Shown here piece by piece: positions 37,529 through 46,543 of a stretch of DNA of 64,000 nt (position 1 is the first letter of the stretch; each line of letters starts with the position of its first letter). Source of the DNA: Bacteroides helcogenes P 36-108 (GTDB lineage Bacteria > Bacteroidota > Bacteroidia > Bacteroidales > Bacteroidaceae). Location of the stretch: positions 1-64,000 of the forward strand of contig NC_014933.1 of the NCBI RefSeq assembly GCF_000186225.1, written 5' to 3'. Position numbers and translations under genes: made by a program. The notes under the pieces are model-generated. The model was given only the letters and a program-made list of their open reading frames with translations, searched no databases and had not been told where the DNA came from.

Positions 37529-40252
37529 ATGAACTATTCTACTGTCTGTTCACACCACCACATCAGAGTCTTACTACTGATGTGTGTGGTTCTTTTAAAC
37601 AGTTCAATCCATGCACAAAATAAAGACATAAGGCTGAATTTGAACATTCACAACGCCACTTTGGAAAGTTTTGTGAAGCAATTGGAAAGTGCTTCGGGAT
37701 TCTCCTTTATTTATGGAGAAGAAGTAAAACTAACCCGTCGCATCACTTTGGAAGCTAAAAAGCAAACTATCAGAGAAATACTGCAACGTGCTTTTCAGAA
37801 TGAGACGATAAAATTCGAAATCTCCGGAAAGCATATCTTACTCCATAAGCGGCCTATACCGCGGAAAACCGTAAGCCGTAAATTCACGATCAGCGGATAC
37901 GTGACGGACGGGGCGTCTTCCGAGACGCTGATTGGTGCCAATATCCTTGAGAGTCGTCGTTCCACAGGTACTGCCACCAATCCTTTCGGTTTCTACACTC
38001 TTACTCTGCCCGAAGGAGAAACCATCCTGAACTTCTCTTACTTGGGCTACGAAACAATTCATTGCAATTTCTACTTAAACAGAGACACCGTACTGAACAT
38101 ATGTCTGAACAGCAACAACGAATTGGCCGAAGTCGTAGTGCTTTCCAGCAAGAGGGAAGCCGGTATAGAAAGTACCATGATGGGAGCCTATGAAATTCCA
38201 AAGGCGCAAATTCAGCATACGCCCTCCATACTTGGAGAAGGTGACTTACTGAAAACCATCCAATTGATGCCCGGTGTACAATCCGGAATGGAAGGATTTT
38301 CCGGTATGTATGTACGCGGAGGAGGCTCCGACCAGAATCTGGTATTATTGGACGGAATTCCTATATATAATGCCGATCATTTTTGGGGCGTGTTTTCCAT
38401 CTTCACACCCGAAGCCGTAAAAAATGTGACATTGTTCAAAAGCAGTTTTCCTGCCCGCTACGGCGGGCGTCTTTCATCCATAGTAGATGTAAGAACCAAC
38501 AATGGAGATATGAAACGAAATCATGGTGCACTCAGCATAGGCACACTTACCGATAAACTGCATCTGGAAGGCCCGATCTGGAGAGACCGCACTTCATTCA
38601 GTCTCAGCACGCGCATCACGCATACCGCCTTACTCAAGAATCTTATTATAGAAAAAGACGATTATCAGACCGATAAATACAATTACTATTTTTACGACAT
38701 TAATGCAAAAATAAACCATAAATTCAATGATCGCAGCCGTCTTTTTCTCGGATTTTATAATGGGAAAGACCATTACCACTTCAATATCTATAACGAAAAC
38801 GAAAAACGGGACTCCCCTTTAAAGAACAATTCCTACAAGGATGAGATTCGACAGAATTGGGGAAACACAATCGCATACACTCGTTGGAACTATGTTTTCA
38901 ATAGCAAATTATTCAGTAATGCCACAGTATCATTCAACCGATATCAGATGAAATTGAACCAGGAAATGACGGAAACGAAAACTTATGGGCGCGCAGAAAA
39001 CCAATACTCCTATCTCTCCGAATTCCGTTCGGGTATCTGTGACTGGAGCGCGCGCATGGATTTCGATTATATCCCCATGCCGAAGCATCACATAAAATTC
39101 GGAGCAGAATATATTCATCACACTTTCCGTCCTGAAACCATCACTTCACGCATACAAGCCAAAGCAGAAACCACAGGCAAGCAAGATACTGTCTATCGTA
39201 CCAACTGCAATGAAGTTCTGCATGGGCAAGATATATCACTATACGGAGAAGACAACTTTGAACTGAGCAGCCACTTCAGTCTGAATACCGGATTGCGCCT
39301 GTCTTTATTCAGTACCCAGGGAAAAAGTTATGTATCGGCACAGCCCCGGCTCTCTGCCCGATACATCTTCGGACAGGGCTTTTCTGCCAAGGTCTCCTAT
39401 TCATGTATGGCTCAATATGTACATATGCTTACGTCCACCCCTTTCTCTATGCCGACAGATCTTTGGGTTCCCATTACAAAAAACATCCGCCCCATGTACG
39501 CCAACCAATACTCCCTCGGTGGCTACTACTCCGGACTGACAGGTTGGGAATTTTCCATAGAGAGCTATTACAAACAAATGCGCAATATACTGGAGTACCA
39601 GGATGGTGTGTCCTTTTTCGGTAGTTCCACCAATTGGGAAGAAAAAGTGGAAATGGGTGAAGGACGCTCTTTCGGTCTGGAAATTCTGGTCCAAAAGAAC
39701 TTGGGAAAAACCACCGGATGGCTGGCATACACCTTGTCCAAGGCCGATTACCGCTTTAAGAATGGCACGATCAATCAAGGAGAATGGTTTCCTTACAAGT
39801 ACGATCACCGCCACACTATAGGCATCTGCGTCAATCATAAATTCAGTGACCGCATAGATTTAGGAGCTTCATGGATATTTAATACAGGAAGATGCATCAC
39901 TGTCCCCGAACGGGCAACTGTCATTATCAAGCCCGACGGCACTACCGAACATACCGGATATATTTCGCAACGCAACAACTATCGCTTACCCGTCAGCCAC
40001 CGCCTGAACATAGGCATCAATTTCAGCAAAAAGACCAAACGCGGTATGCGTACATGGAATATCAGCGTCTATAACGCCTACAACGCCATGAATCCGAATA
40101 TCGTTTACAGCCAATATGAGTTAGGAGAACACTACTACCAACCAGACGGAAACGGAAGGTTCATAAAGTGCGGGCAGGATGGAAAAACCATCATCAAGAA
40201 ACTCACGATATTGCCTTGTATCCCCTCTATCACCTACACTTATAAATTCTGA
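37529..40252 (+). CDS. TonB-dependent receptor with STN and carboxypeptidase-like domains
   Basis: Outer-membrane active transporter and signal transducer. Signal peptide (about 1-29), STN domain (about 30-105, LNIHNATLESFVKQLESASGFSFIYG), carboxypeptidase-regulatory-like domain (FTISGYVTDGASSETLIGANI), plug (LKTIQLMPGVQSGMEGFSGMYVRGGGSDQNLVLLDGIPIYN) and barrel ending TYKF. 907 residues, shorter than the SusC family, and the partner is DUF4249 rather than SusD. The STN domain links it to the upstream FecR/sigma pair. Substrate unknown; such systems are not necessarily for glycans. Confidence 0.92.
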   Translation: MNYSTVCSHHHIRVLLLMCVVLLNSSIHAQNKDIRLNLNIHNATLESFVKQLESASGFSFIYGEEVKLTRRITLEAKKQTIREILQRAFQNETIKFEISGKHILLHKRPIPRKTVSRKFTISGYVTDGASSETLIGANILESRRSTGTATNPFGFYTLTLPEGETILNFSYLGYETIHCNFYLNRDTVLNICLNSNNELAEVVVLSSKREAGIESTMMGAYEIPKAQIQHTPSILGEGDLLKTIQLMPGVQSGMEGFSGMYVRGGGSDQNLVLLDGIPIYNADHFWGVFSIFTPEAVKNVTLFKSSFPARYGGRLSSIVDVRTNNGDMKRNHGALSIGTLTDKLHLEGPIWRDRTSFSLSTRITHTALLKNLIIEKDDYQTDKYNYYFYDINAKINHKFNDRSRLFLGFYNGKDHYHFNIYNENEKRDSPLKNNSYKDEIRQNWGNTIAYTRWNYVFNSKLFSNATVSFNRYQMKLNQEMTETKTYGRAENQYSYLSEFRSGICDWSARMDFDYIPMPKHHIKFGAEYIHHTFRPETITSRIQAKAETTGKQDTVYRTNCNEVLHGQDISLYGEDNFELSSHFSLNTGLRLSLFSTQGKSYVSAQPRLSARYIFGQGFSAKVSYSCMAQYVHMLTSTPFSMPTDLWVPITKNIRPMYANQYSLGGYYSGLTGWEFSIESYYKQMRNILEYQDGVSFFGSSTNWEEKVEMGEGRSFGLEILVQKNLGKTTGWLAYTLSKADYRFKNGTINQGEWFPYKYDHRHTIGICVNHKFSDRIDLGASWIFNTGRCITVPERATVIIKPDGTTEHTGYISQRNNYRLPVSHRLNIGINFSKKTKRGMRTWNISVYNAYNAMNPNIVYSQYELGEHYYQPDGNGRFIKCGQDGKTIIKKLTILPCIPSITYTYKF

Positions 40253-40268
40253 ATAAAAGAGATTTGCC

Positions 40269-41327
40269 ATGAAAACCCAAATAAAATTACATCTCATCGT
40301 AAATATAGCAATTGCCATCATATACATAGCCATCACTGCTCTGCTGGCAGCCTGCGAAAATGAAATTCCCTATAATCCGGGAAAACAGAAAACAATGCTA
40401 ATCATGAATGCGCTGCTCAATGCCGGGAGTACAGAGAATTATGTCATTCTGAATCTGAGTGAAGGAAACAATATCGGCCGCTTGAATGAAGCCACTCTTA
40501 CTCTTTTTGTCAACGGCCGGGTTGTTGAAACTCCGCAAGCCATGACTCCGGAAGATATATATGGTAAATTTCCCGAAAAATCCAATTATCCACCCATTCT
40601 ATTCAAAAAGTTTCGCCTTACCACTGTCCTGCATCCCGGTGACAATATACGATTGGAAGCTACAGCCGAAAATGAAACTTACCGGGTCAGTTCCGAAGTA
40701 ACCGTTCCACAAGCATTGGAAAGTATAAAAGTAGATACCTGCCTTGCCTATTTGCGAATACACAACCAGCAAGAACTCTGCCGTCAATACAAAATTACCT
40801 TGCAAGATCGTCCCGACGAGAGAAACCATTACCGGCTCGAAATATTGAATGACTTTAAATTCCGTTATCTAAACGAGGCCAATAAAGAAAGAATCATCTT
40901 TCAGCAGATGGATAAACTCATCAACTGCGAAGATGTAATATTGACAGACGGGCATCCATCCAACTATGACGATGAAGACAACGGAATGCTTTCCACCATT
41001 AATAACAAATACAATATCTTTACCGACAGTCGTTTCAGGAATTCTTCCGCTACATTAAATGTATATACACCACACTATGACGACCTTTATCCGACAGGAA
41101 TATCTTATAAACAATTATATCGTACGCAAACCATCACTATCCGCCTGCTTAGCTTGACTGAAGAGGAATACCGCTATCTGAAAGCCCTGAATACTTTGGA
41201 GGACCTTGGCTACAGCGTTTTAATGGAGCCTGTCAGACTGCCATCAAATATTCAAAACGGTTTGGGCTTTGTAGGAATCAGTGCAGAAACAAAAATAATC
41301 ATAAAATTCCCGGAAAAGAAACTATAA
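40269..41327 (+). CDS. DUF4249 lipoprotein, partner of the TonB receptor
   Basis: Lipoprotein with a long hydrophobic leader and lipobox LLAAC (about Cys30), then a beta-rich DUF4249 chain: YNPGKQKTMLIMNALLNAGSTENYVILNLSEGN, LTLFVNGRVVE, PGDNIRLEATAENETYRVSSEVTVP. 352 residues. Genes of this family sit directly after FecR-linked TonB receptors across Bacteroidetes and are thought to be their outer-membrane partner. Starts 16 bp after the receptor. No enzymatic motif is seen. Confidence 0.85.
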   Translation: MKTQIKLHLIVNIAIAIIYIAITALLAACENEIPYNPGKQKTMLIMNALLNAGSTENYVILNLSEGNNIGRLNEATLTLFVNGRVVETPQAMTPEDIYGKFPEKSNYPPILFKKFRLTTVLHPGDNIRLEATAENETYRVSSEVTVPQALESIKVDTCLAYLRIHNQQELCRQYKITLQDRPDERNHYRLEILNDFKFRYLNEANKERIIFQQMDKLINCEDVILTDGHPSNYDDEDNGMLSTINNKYNIFTDSRFRNSSATLNVYTPHYDDLYPTGISYKQLYRTQTITIRLLSLTEEEYRYLKALNTLEDLGYSVLMEPVRLPSNIQNGLGFVGISAETKIIIKFPEKKL

Positions 41328-41470
41328 GAAAGACTCCACGCCAAAATCTCCCAAAATCTCTTTGCTCCTAATAAGGCACTTAAAGTATCATTATGAGCAA
41401 TAAACATCCCATATATTGTTGCATTCGCATTACATAATCAGCATAAGACGATCTTTTTTACATCAAACAA

Positions 41471-41484
41471 TTGATCTAAATCAA
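41471..41484. promoter_or_regulatory. perfect FNR/CRP-type palindrome
   Basis: TTGATctaaATCAA is identical to the FNR-box consensus TTGAT-N4-ATCAA. It is centred about 72 bp before the -7 box of the next gene, near a class I activator position. The rest of 41328-41650 contains no gene. The match is direct; binding by a Bacteroides CRP/FNR-family protein is inferred. Confidence 0.5.
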
Positions 41485-41523
41485 GAAATGAAGGTATATA
41501 CCTCACTTTTCTCCTCTTTCCTT

Positions 41524-41553
41524 TTTGTGTTATAAAACATATTCCTATATTTG
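41524..41553 (+). promoter_or_regulatory. promoter of the 117-residue secreted protein gene
   Basis: TTTG at 41524-41527, 18-bp spacer, TATATTTG at 41546-41553. Leader of about 90 nt before the ATG. Confidence 0.7.
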
Positions 41554-41650
41554 CATAGGTAAAAAGAAAAGCTAAAGCTTGAAAGTTTTTCAATAGGTAT
41601 TAGTTTAGAATAGATTAGTTTTTAGGAATAACAATTAAAAAGTAGGTATT

Positions 41651-42004
41651 ATGAAACGTTTAGGATTAACATTAGCAGTAGCAGTCTGCCTGACCGCTAC
41701 AGTATTTGCAGCAGGAAATCAACCTACAACTGCAAAATGGGAAGGTAACATCAACGTAACCAAATTAGGCAGATATTTGAATTTGTCTGCCAACCAACAC
41801 GAAGAAGTAGCCAACATCTGCGAATACTTCAGCGAACAGATGGAACGTGCAACAACTTCAAAAAAGAATCAAGAGAAGTTACTTCGCAATGCAGTTTATG
41901 GTAATCTGAAGTTGATGAAGAAGACCTTGAACGAGAAACAATATGCTGACTACACCAGAGTATTGAATGTTACATTGCAGAACAAAGGCATTGAAGTGAA
42001 GTAA
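41651..42004 (+). CDS. small secreted helical protein of unknown function
   Basis: 117 residues with a signal peptide (1-21, ending VFAAG) and an all-helical mature part: KLGRYLNLSANQHEEVANICEYFSEQMERA, KLLRNAVYGNLKLMKKTLNEKQYADYTRVLNVTL. The pattern LNLSxxQ ... LNEKQYxxY resembles the LTxxQ repeats of Spy/CpxP-type periplasmic chaperones, but this is only a resemblance. Own promoter, own strong terminator and an FNR-like site upstream suggest a separately regulated, probably abundant protein. Confidence 0.75.
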   Translation: MKRLGLTLAVAVCLTATVFAAGNQPTTAKWEGNINVTKLGRYLNLSANQHEEVANICEYFSEQMERATTSKKNQEKLLRNAVYGNLKLMKKTLNEKQYADYTRVLNVTLQNKGIEVK

Positions 42005-42050
42005 AATTCACATCCGCAAAATACGAAAGACGTATTTGATTAATAAATTA

Positions 42051-42090
42051 AGAAAGGCATCGGACAAGTTCCTGATGCCTTTCTTTTTTA
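42051..42090 (+). terminator. terminator of the secreted-protein gene
   Basis: AGAAAGGCATC pairs with GATGCCTTTCT and is followed by six T. Confidence 0.9.
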
Positions 42091-42146
42091 TGTCAACAGT
42101 GTCTTATTCTGTCAACTTCCTAACCAGTTATATAATCACCCTACTT

Positions 42147-42899
42147 TCACAAGCAGAAGCGGTCTTGCAATTCTTTCTTATATTTTTTTGAAACAATTAA
42201 TTCTGTCACTTTATCGAAAGGAGGATATAAGACACACTTATTATCCTTGATAAGCATTAAGTAATCAATATTAATGATGTACGATTGGTGTATCTGCACG
42301 AAGCAAGATGAATACGATGTTATCTGTTCGGCCGTCATGCCACGCCGCAATACCAATGGAGGCTGGTTACTGAGTATCACTTCCCACTGCTTCCGGTCAG
42401 AGCAATACCTGAAGAAACCTATCTCTGCGGGACGCAATGCACGCATGTCATTGGTCGGAGTAAATACAATGAAAGTCTGCCCTATATTCAAAGCTGTTCC
42501 CGCCGGAAAAACTGTTCTCTGTCCGCTTCCTGCCTGTTTTACAAAACGCATGAGAATATCTTTCAGGTCTTGCTTCTCAAAAGGCTTCAACAGATAATCA
42601 AAGGCAGCTTCGCGGATAGCCTGTATCATATATTTGTCATAAGCCGTATAGAATACAATGCGCATGTTCCATGTAATGCTTTCGCGCATTTCCCGCAACA
42701 AATCCATACCTGTCATGTCAGGCATTTCCACATCCAAAAACAACAAATCCGGCTGTGTTTTGGCTATCAACTTCTTACCTTGCCTGCCATTTCTCGCACA
42801 ACCTTCCAGAGAGAAACGGACATCACGTCTTAGTTCAAGACCCAAATTTTCAAGAGAGATCTCGTCGTCGTCCACTATTATGACTTTATACTTCTCCAT
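42147..42899 (-). CDS. LytTR-family response regulator
   Basis: Response regulator of the LytS/LytR type. Receiver: VIIVDDDEISLENLG acidic pair, phospho-acceptor Asp in LLFLDVEMPDMTG, and FYTAYDKYM and LLKPFEKQDLKD for the Thr/Lys positions. C-terminal LytTR DNA-binding domain: EIGFFRYCSDRKQWEVIL, FVQIHQSYIINIDYLMLIKDNKCVLY. 250 residues. It follows the TPR sensor kinase by 125 bp and has its own promoter, so it can be expressed apart from the kinase. The target genes may be the divergent surface-protein pair; that is inference. Confidence 0.9.
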   Translation of the reverse strand: MEKYKVIIVDDDEISLENLGLELRRDVRFSLEGCARNGRQGKKLIAKTQPDLLFLDVEMPDMTGMDLLREMRESITWNMRIVFYTAYDKYMIQAIREAAFDYLLKPFEKQDLKDILMRFVKQAGSGQRTVFPAGTALNIGQTFIVFTPTNDMRALRPAEIGFFRYCSDRKQWEVILSNQPPLVLRRGMTAEQITSYSSCFVQIHQSYIINIDYLMLIKDNKCVLYPPFDKVTELIVSKKYKKELQDRFCL

Positions 42900-42921
42900 G
42901 TTTTGTTCATGTTTTCTGTTA

Positions 42922-42954
42922 CAAAGATAGATTTTATCTTATTCTCTCGCAAAA
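42922..42954 (-). promoter_or_regulatory. promoter of the LytTR regulator gene
   Basis: Minus strand TTTG (42954-42951), 21-bp spacer, TATCTTTG (42929-42922), 22 bp before the ATG. Confidence 0.7.
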
Positions 42955-43024
42955 CAGGAAATCCTCCGGCAAAGACTAATCAGCCGTTATCAGTCCTATC
43001 TGTACTAAAAACGAGACTATCCTG

Positions 43025-45064
43025 TCATTTTTCGATATTATAATTATACTTCTCGGGCAACAAAAAGGTAACTTCACACCCGGTTTCTCCGGTTGGCAGC
43101 GTCACATTGTGTATAGCCACATCTATTCCCTCCTTGTTTTTCCGGTTCAATATCTGTATAGTCTGCATCACCACCTTCATTCCTGTTCCGGTTCCCCGAT
43201 TCCGGCTGTTCAGGCGATAACCGCCTCCATTGTCTGTTATTCTGATACGGATACCATCTTTTTGGCGACAGGCAGAGATCCACAGATTACGTTCTCCTTC
43301 TTTTCCCCTTAAAGCATGCTTTATGGCATTCTCCACCGGAATCTGTATCAGCATAGAAGGCAGCAATACTTTTTCGGGATATACATCCACCCCAATCTCC
43401 ACTACCGGATGAAAATCAGTGCCCAAAGAACGCCGTTCCAAATCAATATATGTTTTAACAAAATCCAGTTCTTCGGCCAGCGTAACGCAAAGTTGCTCCG
43501 CCAGTTCCAAATTGCGGCGCATCAGCTTCACCAAAGAAGCCAGCCCTTGCTGCTCCTCCGCTTTCCGTTCGGCCATCTCCTGATTCAGAACATTAAATAT
43601 AAAATGGGGTGACAGGCGGTTACGGATATTCTCCAGACGGAGCATAGACACAGTGCGATAATTCTGTGCAAGCAGCAAGGCACGTTTCTTTTTGCTGTAC
43701 ATGTAAACAAAACCTATCACCAGCAGGGTGATAGCGCATACGGCTATCCAGAAAATCCGTGTCTGTTTCAGCACCAGCACCTCATTCTCTTTTTCCTGAA
43801 TAAAAACTTTTTGTGCCATCACAGTAGAGTCCTGCTGATAACGCAGAGCCAAATCCGCCGTGCGCATTTTCACCCGTTCATTCCGGATGGAATCATCCAG
43901 ATGATTGTTCTCTTTCAGATAGTAGTAAGCACGCTTATAGTTTCCGGCTTCCTCACTGAACTGCTGCAAATACTTATTACGGATATGAACCATATCCGGA
44001 TCAATGTCCGCCGGAGTGATTCCTTCGGCAAGCACATGCTGGGCCTGTAGCAAGTCCTTTCGCAGCAAAGCCAGTTTTATGTCCTGGGTATCAATATAGT
44101 AAAGGGCAGTAGTCATGCCTATCTTCTGGAAAAAAGGACGGCACTTATTGATATAGAAAGCGGCAGAATCCGCTTCATCCAATTGCAGAAAGCAATCTCC
44201 TAAATTCAAACGGCCAAGATTCGCCTCAAACACCATGTCAGGATATTCCTGGGTCAGCCGGATGACCTGTCTGAAATAGCCGACAGCAGTATTATAATCA
44301 CCTCTATAATAATAAGAAGTTCCTCTGTTATTCAAATAAAAATGCTTTTCGAAAGGCAGCATATCCGAATAGCTCCGGGACGCCAAATCATAATAATGAT
44401 CACATTGCTCAAAATCCCTCAGAGCCACGTATATCTGAGCCAGCCCGTAATAGACAGGAGTTTTTTTTGCAGAAGATATTCCCAACGAGTCACACAGCAA
44501 CAGTGCCCTTCTATACCAGGACGCCCCTACATCCAACTTTCCCGAACGGTTGCAGGCGTCAGCCAAATTTATCAGAATGTCAGCCACCATATCCTTCTTT
44601 TCTCCATGCATCCGCAGTTCGTAAGCTTTTTGGAAACAAACGATGGCAGAATCCATATATCCGGTCCGTGCGTAAATATTTCCCTCCATGTTAAGATTTT
44701 CGGACTGCAAGTCAGCCAACTGAGGCGAGAAAGGTTGTCTTTTCGTAAAATCCCCTATCCGGCGTATCAGCATTCCGGCAGAATCAATATCCGAAGTGGC
44801 GAGACAGGTCTTCAGCACCAGAGCCAGATAATTATAATGCACCAAACTGTCTCTGACATTACACATCCGCTGCAACACCTCCGTTCTTACTTTCCGCGGA
44901 TTGACGGAAATCGAATCCACCTTCTCCGCATAGAAAGCATGGAATGCCTTTAACTCAGAATCTTCCGTCTTTCTGTCTGCGGCAGTACACGAATGCAAAG
45001 CCATCGCGCCTATTCCCATACACACACTATAAAGCCATGCAATCCGCCTTACCTTCTTCAGCAT
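43025..45064 (-). CDS. TPR-containing sensor histidine kinase (LytS-like kinase domain)
   Basis: Signal peptide with a possible lipobox (ALHSC), a periplasmic array of tetratricopeptide repeats (about residues 70-390, for example GNIYARTGYMDSAIVCFQKAYELR and NNRGTSYYYRGDYNTAVGYFRQVI), one transmembrane helix (IFWIAVCAITLLVIGFVYMY), then a His_kinase/HATPase module with phospho-acceptor in LSPHFIFNVLN and ATP boxes PVENAIKHAL and ITDNGGGYRL. 679 residues from 45064; the longer frame to 45106 overlaps the promoter box. Works with the LytTR regulator downstream. The TPR domain probably senses an envelope protein or peptide. Confidence 0.87.
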   Translation of the reverse strand: MLKKVRRIAWLYSVCMGIGAMALHSCTAADRKTEDSELKAFHAFYAEKVDSISVNPRKVRTEVLQRMCNVRDSLVHYNYLALVLKTCLATSDIDSAGMLIRRIGDFTKRQPFSPQLADLQSENLNMEGNIYARTGYMDSAIVCFQKAYELRMHGEKKDMVADILINLADACNRSGKLDVGASWYRRALLLCDSLGISSAKKTPVYYGLAQIYVALRDFEQCDHYYDLASRSYSDMLPFEKHFYLNNRGTSYYYRGDYNTAVGYFRQVIRLTQEYPDMVFEANLGRLNLGDCFLQLDEADSAAFYINKCRPFFQKIGMTTALYYIDTQDIKLALLRKDLLQAQHVLAEGITPADIDPDMVHIRNKYLQQFSEEAGNYKRAYYYLKENNHLDDSIRNERVKMRTADLALRYQQDSTVMAQKVFIQEKENEVLVLKQTRIFWIAVCAITLLVIGFVYMYSKKKRALLLAQNYRTVSMLRLENIRNRLSPHFIFNVLNQEMAERKAEEQQGLASLVKLMRRNLELAEQLCVTLAEELDFVKTYIDLERRSLGTDFHPVVEIGVDVYPEKVLLPSMLIQIPVENAIKHALRGKEGERNLWISACRQKDGIRIRITDNGGGYRLNSRNRGTGTGMKVVMQTIQILNRKNKEGIDVAIHNVTLPTGETGCEVTFLLPEKYNYNIEK

Positions 45065-45099
45065 ATCTCCTAAATTTAACCAGATTTTAAAGATTTCTG

Positions 45100-45107
45100 C
45101 AAACATA
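45100..45107 (-). promoter_or_regulatory. -7 box of the TPR kinase gene
   Basis: TATGTTTG on the minus strand, 35 bp before the chosen ATG at 45064 and overlapping the longest-frame start. Confidence 0.5.
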
Positions 45108-45263
45108 AAGATTTTATTGTGAAATATAATAAAATAATGAAAGTATTTCGCACAATATTTACAACTATGTTTTTCCTCCGGACAAAATCAGATGTCATAA
45201 TCAATTATTTCGCCATGATATTCAAGTAAAGCATCTTCTTATGCAATTGGAGGGATTTCCTCA

Positions 45264-45295
45264 TTTGTCCATATTCGCAGTTATCTCTACATTTG
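45264..45295 (+). promoter_or_regulatory. promoter of the BACON/LRR surface-protein operon
   Basis: TTTG at 45264-45267, 20-bp spacer, TACATTTG at 45288-45295, 39 bp before the ATG. Divergent from the kinase promoter. Confidence 0.75.
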
Positions 45296-45334
45296 TTTCA
45301 TGCAAATATCAACTGATTCAAACATAGACTGATT

Positions 45335-46531
45335 ATGAAACACCTCTGCCTCTTTCTATCCGCCGCCCTGCTTTGGGCTTGCAGTTCCAGCGAAGACACT
45401 CCTGTCACACCACAAATTGACATCACCTCCCCCGAATTGCCACAAGTACTATCCGACAACGGAGGCGCAGCTTCCCTCAGCTTCACTGCGAACGGAACAT
45501 GGACTGCCCAAGCCGACCAAAGTTGGTGCAGCGTGTCACCCTCGCAGGGAGAAGCCGGCAGCTACACATTGCAAATCTCGGCCAGCGCCAACACGGATTA
45601 CGATGAACGCAACACAAAAGTTATCATCACCTGCGGAACTATAAAGAAAGAGATTACCATAACACAAAAGCAAAAGGATGCCATATTGCTGACTTCCTCT
45701 AAAGTGGAAATGAAAGCCGAAGGCGGTGAGATAAGCATAGAACTGAAATCGAATGTCCAGTACAACTACGAAATAGCAGAAAAAGACAAAGAATGGATTA
45801 AATCCAAACCAAACACCAACACACGCGGGCTGACTACCTCCACCCTACTCTTCACCACCGACGAGAACACCGGCACGGACAAACGCGAAGGACACATCAC
45901 CATCAGCTACGGAGAGCTGTCCGAAGAAGTGACAATCTATCAGGAGGGTATGACACCCAACATCGTGCTGACACAGAATGAATATATGGTATCGGCCGAA
46001 GAAGCCACTATAAATGTAGAGGTGCAAAGTAATGTAAACTATGACATAATCCTTCCCGATGTTAGCTGGATTAAATCAGTTGCACAAAGCACCGCGCACT
46101 CAAGTTACGAATACACGATTAGTGCCAACGACACATATGAAAAGCGTTCTGCCCAAATATTCTTCAGGAATACAACATACAATATTTCAACTTCAGCCCT
46201 CATCACACAAGAGCAGAATGATGGGATTATATTAGAAAAGTCATCTTATATTATAGAAAGTGGAGCTACCAGCATAGTGATTAACGCAAAAGCCAATGTA
46301 GATTATTCTATATTAATTTCTGATGATTGGATCACACAAGCAAACACACGGTTAGTTTGGTTATCGGATATGGATTTAAAATTCAATATCGCAAAAAATG
46401 ATTCAGATAAGAAACGCATAGGAACTATCACCTTACAAGGAAAAAGCACAAAAGCCACAATCCTTGTTACTCAAAACGGTGCAACCATCAACAATGGATC
46501 CATCAATGATCTTCCCCATATAAACTGGTAA
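45335..46531 (+). CDS. lipoprotein made of four BACON domains
   Basis: Surface lipoprotein (lipobox LLWAC, Cys16). The mature chain is four BACON-type beta domains of about 90 residues: near 26-112 (SASLSFTANGTWTAQADQSWCSVSPSQGEAGSY... KEITITQKQ), 117-205, 208-295 and 298-390, each ending in a TITQ/TVYQ/LITQE/LVTQN strand. BACON domains are linked to carbohydrate or mucin binding and often to surface anchoring. No catalytic domain. The gene is 12 bp upstream of the LRR protein gene, forming one operon. Confidence 0.85.
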   Translation: MKHLCLFLSAALLWACSSSEDTPVTPQIDITSPELPQVLSDNGGAASLSFTANGTWTAQADQSWCSVSPSQGEAGSYTLQISASANTDYDERNTKVIITCGTIKKEITITQKQKDAILLTSSKVEMKAEGGEISIELKSNVQYNYEIAEKDKEWIKSKPNTNTRGLTTSTLLFTTDENTGTDKREGHITISYGELSEEVTIYQEGMTPNIVLTQNEYMVSAEEATINVEVQSNVNYDIILPDVSWIKSVAQSTAHSSYEYTISANDTYEKRSAQIFFRNTTYNISTSALITQEQNDGIILEKSSYIIESGATSIVINAKANVDYSILISDDWITQANTRLVWLSDMDLKFNIAKNDSDKKRIGTITLQGKSTKATILVTQNGATINNGSINDLPHINW

Positions 46532-46543
46532 AAGACAAACGCC

